Under the pieces are notes generated by a model. The model ran no database searches and was not told the origin of the DNA. It saw only the letters and a list, made by a program, of their open reading frames with translations. A stretch of DNA of 51,065 nt, from assembly GCA_026770575.1 (NCBI GenBank), contig MU657168.1:109810-160874 (forward strand). Direction: 5' to 3'. This stretch comes from Pelagophyceae sp. CCMP2097. Taxonomy: Eukaryota; Sar; Pelagophyceae. This document shows, one piece after another, positions 48,474 through 51,065 of the stretch. The translations under genes and the position numbers were made by a program. The first letter of the stretch is position 1; each line of letters starts with the position of its first letter.

Positions 48474-50500
48474 ATGAACGGAACGGCGCGACGACGCGGG
48501 CCGCCCGCGAGCGAGACGGATCGGCTGGCCTCGGAGGCTTCCCAAATGGTACGCGCCGATGTATGATATCCAGAAGTCAGTGGTCCAGCGGCCACTCGGA
48601 GCGCCCGTAGGCAAGCAAGCTCGACGCTCTGCGCGCCCAAATGTCGCGCGAGAAGGAGAAGCGCGAGGCTGCCCCGTCGGGCAAGTGGCAGAGCGTCCAG
48701 CCCCGGCGTCTTTCTCCCGTCGCAGGGCGCCTGAGCCGACTGCCGAAGACGGCGGGCCGCCGACTGTCGATGACGGCGGACACAGGCCCGCGGCGACCGC
48801 GGTTCGACGCGCCAGTACGGGCGCGAAGTGCGCGAGCGCGAGCTGCGCGAGCGCGAGAAGCGCGGGAAAGGTGCGCCGTCGGCCGGGGAGCGCGGCGTCG
48901 CGTGGGGCGGCGACGCGAGGACGTAGGCCAGCCGCCGGCGGACGCCGCGAGTGTGGCCGCGGCGCCGCGGCAGGCGCCCGGCGATGCGTTTTCGACGACG
49001 CCCGTCGTGCAGTGGACCGTCGGTTGCACCGTCTCGTGGCTCGAGAGCATCGGGCTCGCGCAGTGCGTGGGATGTCGGTGGTGCCCTTCGGCGCGGGCGG
49101 GCGTGGACCGGACCGCTAGGTACCGGCCCGCGTTTGAATCCAACGAGATTGCGGGGCAGGTCCTGCTCGACTTGGGCCTCGACGACCTCGATTACCTAGA
49201 GGCGCGTCCCCCTCGATATGCGGCACCCCTTGCGGCCCTTGCCGTGAGCCCCGGCGTTGCGCGGCGACGCCGTGCGCCCCAGGTCAAGGTGCTGGCGCAC
49301 CGCAAGCAGCTGCTTACGGGCATTGCTGCTTTATCGTCGGCGAGCGCGTCTGGCCGCCGCGCTTCGCCGGGCTCCGAGGCGCCGTCCGAGGCGGCGCAGC
49401 GGTCGCCGCGCAGGGTCCGCACGACGCGGACGCCGCCGCGGCCGCCCGCTTCAGGGCTGGGCGCCTGGGAGGCGCTGCCGCCGTCGCCGCCGACGGGGCC
49501 GCGCGTTTCTGGGCAGGCCGTGGCGCGCGAGCCGGCCATGGTGCAGCACTGGAGCACTTTGGAGCCGCTCGCGGACCGCGCGCGCGGCGCGGGCGCCGAC
49601 GCGCCAGCCAATGCCGCAGACGCGGCGCGGGGCCAGCCGCTCGCGGCCGCAGGCGGCTCGTCTGCGTGGGACCCAAACGCGGCAGCGGGCTTCGACGGCC
49701 CGGCGTCGTCGCTCCTCGGCGGCGACTTTGACGAAGAAGCGGAGCGCGCCGAGTTCCAGCGCGCGGTAAACGCTTGGCGCACGGGCGGTGCCGACGACGA
49801 CGCGCCGGCGCCACAAGCGCCGCAGCTCGCCGCAAACGAGACGCTCCTCGTCGGCGACCTCGACGAGGCCGCGGAGCGCGATGCGTTCCAGCGCGCCGTG
49901 TCGCAGTGGCGGGGCGGCGACGAGGCGCCGGCAGCCGCGGCGCCGCGGCGGTCGGCGGCGCGGCCGCACCCGTCCGAGGGCGTCGGCGGCGCGCAGGTCA
50001 AGTCGTCCAAGGAGGTGGCGGAGGAGCTGGCGCGGCAGCTCGACGAGCTCCACTCCATCGAGGCCGACGCGTGAGTCGGCGCCTTCTTATGAGTCCGCGC
50101 CTTCTCAAGTCGAACAAGTCGTCGAACAAGTCGTTTCACCGTCAAGGCGCCAGGCTCGCGCAGAAGAAGGAAGCGGCGGCGCTGCGCCTGCACGAGGCCA
50201 TGCGGGCCCAGGAGAGCGCATCGGTCGACGACGACGGCGACTATGACTCCAAGGACGACTCCAAAGACGACACGCGGCAGCGCTTCGCGTGTCCGAACGA
50301 CGAGCTCGAAATGTTCGAAGGTGCGTGGTCCCCGCGTTTCTTTTCGGGCGCCGGCGATTGAAAGCGTAGGCGACTCTGACGACGACTCGGACGACGACGT
50401 CGTTTTGGAGTCGACGGCGCACATCGCCCTGCTCGAGTCGCAGCTCGGCTGCTCCACCGACGACCTCGCAGAGTACACCGTCGACGAAGAAGAGGAATAG
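48474..50500 (+). CDS. SAM-domain protein with repeated EFQRAV-W motif
   Basis: The ATG at 48474 opens a short exon (to 48548) whose helix continues across an intron (48549-48610) into LDALRAQMSREKEKREAAP. A SAM domain follows: WTVGCTVSWLESIGLAQ, YRPAFESNEIAGQVLLDLGL, DDLDYLE, VKVLAHRKQLLTGIAAL. It is split by introns 49063-49119 and 49202-49282; the latter is GC-AG (GCGCGTCC) and its removal gives the normal SAM ending. Two copies of a motif follow: DFDEEAERAEFQRAVNAWR and DLDEAAERDAFQRAVSQWR. Introns 50071-50153 and 50321-50369 precede an acidic C-terminus ending YTVDEEEE. Exon structure between 48680 and 48960 is uncertain: another frame there encodes YGREVRERELREREKRGK. Read without extra introns the protein is 564 residues. 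SAM domains mediate oligomerisation; the role is unknown. Confidence 0.72.
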
Positions 50501-50832
50501 CGTGCGTCGGCCCTCGGAGGTGCGGACCGGAGTGCTGAGAAATCAAGCACTCCAAAGCCAAGACCCCGGACCGCTGTAACGATCTGCATCTTTTCATGAG
50601 GCCCCGGCGCGGCCAGCTTTAGAACCGGCGGGCGTGGCGTTCTTCCCGACGACATGCCCAAGGTGGGCTTGCCAGTGCGACCAGACCTGACCCCGAAAAA
50701 AGATACCGTTCGCCAAAAGGGTTCAGCGACTTAAGTCTTTTTTACACTCACTGTCGAATTCAATTATCACCGGAGATCAATTAACTTATTTTCTTAAAGG
50801 CTCCACGAAGAGTCGCCGAATTGAGCTCATAA
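50501..50832. other. Intergenic region, no supported gene
   Basis: This holds the 3' UTR of the SAM-domain gene and the promoter of the partial gene at 50853. GC falls from about 50690, with AT-rich sequence near 50755-50800. No gene or strong repeat was seen. Confidence 0.4.
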
Positions 50833-50840
50833 TATATATT
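50833..50840 (+). promoter_or_regulatory. TATA-like element close to a start codon
   Basis: TATATATT lies only 13-20 bases upstream of the ATG at 50853, in an AT-rich patch. If it is a TATA box, transcription would start inside or after this ATG, so the element may instead mark a 5' UTR, or the true start may lie downstream. Confidence 0.3.
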
Positions 50841-50852
50841 CGAACTTCGGGC

Positions 50853-51065
50853 ATGTCGGCCGCGACCAAGGAGTGGTGGAACCACGGCCACAGCGACGCC
50901 CTGCCTATTGGTGCTAAGCGGGCTCGTACGCCAAACCCCCGGTACGCTCCCGAGGCACCCGAGACGCCGGTGCAGAAGCCCACGCCGCGGCGTCGCAACG
51001 AGCAGCCCAAGACTCTGCCTCAGCCCGCGGTCCTCAGCCTGACCAAGGCGGCACTGGCGCTGCCC
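50853..51065 (+). CDS. Partial unknown gene running off the window end
   Basis: The frame opens MSAATKEWWNHGHSDALPIG and continues open to the last base without a stop (71 residues). It is basic and Pro/Thr/Arg-rich (ARTPNPRYAPEAPETPVQKP), so disordered. A nuclear or cytoskeletal protein is possible, but no family is recognised. The 3' end lies beyond the window. Confidence 0.5.
   Translation, partial: MSAATKEWWNHGHSDALPIGAKRARTPNPRYAPEAPETPVQKPTPRRRNEQPKTLPQPAVLSLTKAALALP

Noticed and set aside
1..51065. CRISPR arrays, bacterial operons, ribosomal binding sites
   Set aside because: No regularly spaced repeats were found, and introns and eukaryotic protein families show this is a nuclear genome.
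1..51065. tRNA, rRNA or snRNA genes
   Set aside because: No sequence with a convincing tRNA B-box/A-box pair and cloverleaf, and no rRNA or snRNA core, was recognised by eye; a covariance-model search would be decisive.

Overview
This is a nuclear DNA window from a GC-rich, intron-dense microbial eukaryote. Small spliceosomal introns (about 40-130 bp) join exons in consistent phase. There are eukaryote-only proteins (a myosin, NOP2, a DCAF-type WD40 protein, a FAM184-like coiled coil). Several proteins begin with a signal peptide followed by a basic transit-like stretch, as expected for plastid import in algae with secondary plastids. The combination best fits a stramenopile alga such as a pelagophyte (Aureococcus-like); this is inference, because no ribosomal or organellar marker is present.

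Layout. 1-5400: two forward coiled-coil genes, the second with Sfi1-like Trp repeats. 5700-7260: a patatin-like fragment, an antisense F-box/WD40-like fragment and a small TPR-like protein. 7440-13610: a secreted or organellar Ala-rich protein (-), a TMEM184/Ost-alpha-like membrane protein (+), an L-asparaginase with a hydrophobic C-terminal tail (-), and a TMEM145/GPR180-like seven-helix protein (+). 13940-19293: a FAM184-like coiled coil and the rRNA cytosine methyltransferase NOP2. 19647-20431: an assembly gap with AT-rich, palindrome-bearing flanks. 20871-28517: an intronless MFS transporter (+), an intronless sulfatase (-), a Rieske-like plastid protein with Cys replacing His (+), and a DUF4336 protein (-). 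28780-37182: a 2718-residue myosin with IQ, ankyrin, PH and further ankyrin segments. 37488-42980: a MAPEG protein (-), a C2-like/proline-rich/WH2-like/acidic-tail protein (+), and a DCAF6/8/WDTC1-type CUL4 adaptor (+). 43100-46154: a medium-chain dehydrogenase and a protein with two NTF2-like (DUF4864-like) domains, both (-). 46340-50500: a ClpS-like protein, a small plastid-type membrane protein and a SAM-domain protein, all (+). 50853-end: the start of an unidentified gene.

Genes are closely spaced and often divergent, so short shared promoters are likely. There is no operon logic; the genes serve unrelated housekeeping, cytoskeletal, plastid and membrane roles. The strongest cross-cutting signal is splicing: most 5' splice sites read GTGCGT rather than GTRAGT, and three introns that phase and homology require use GC-AG. 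No CRISPR array, rRNA, convincing tRNA or intact transposase was seen.
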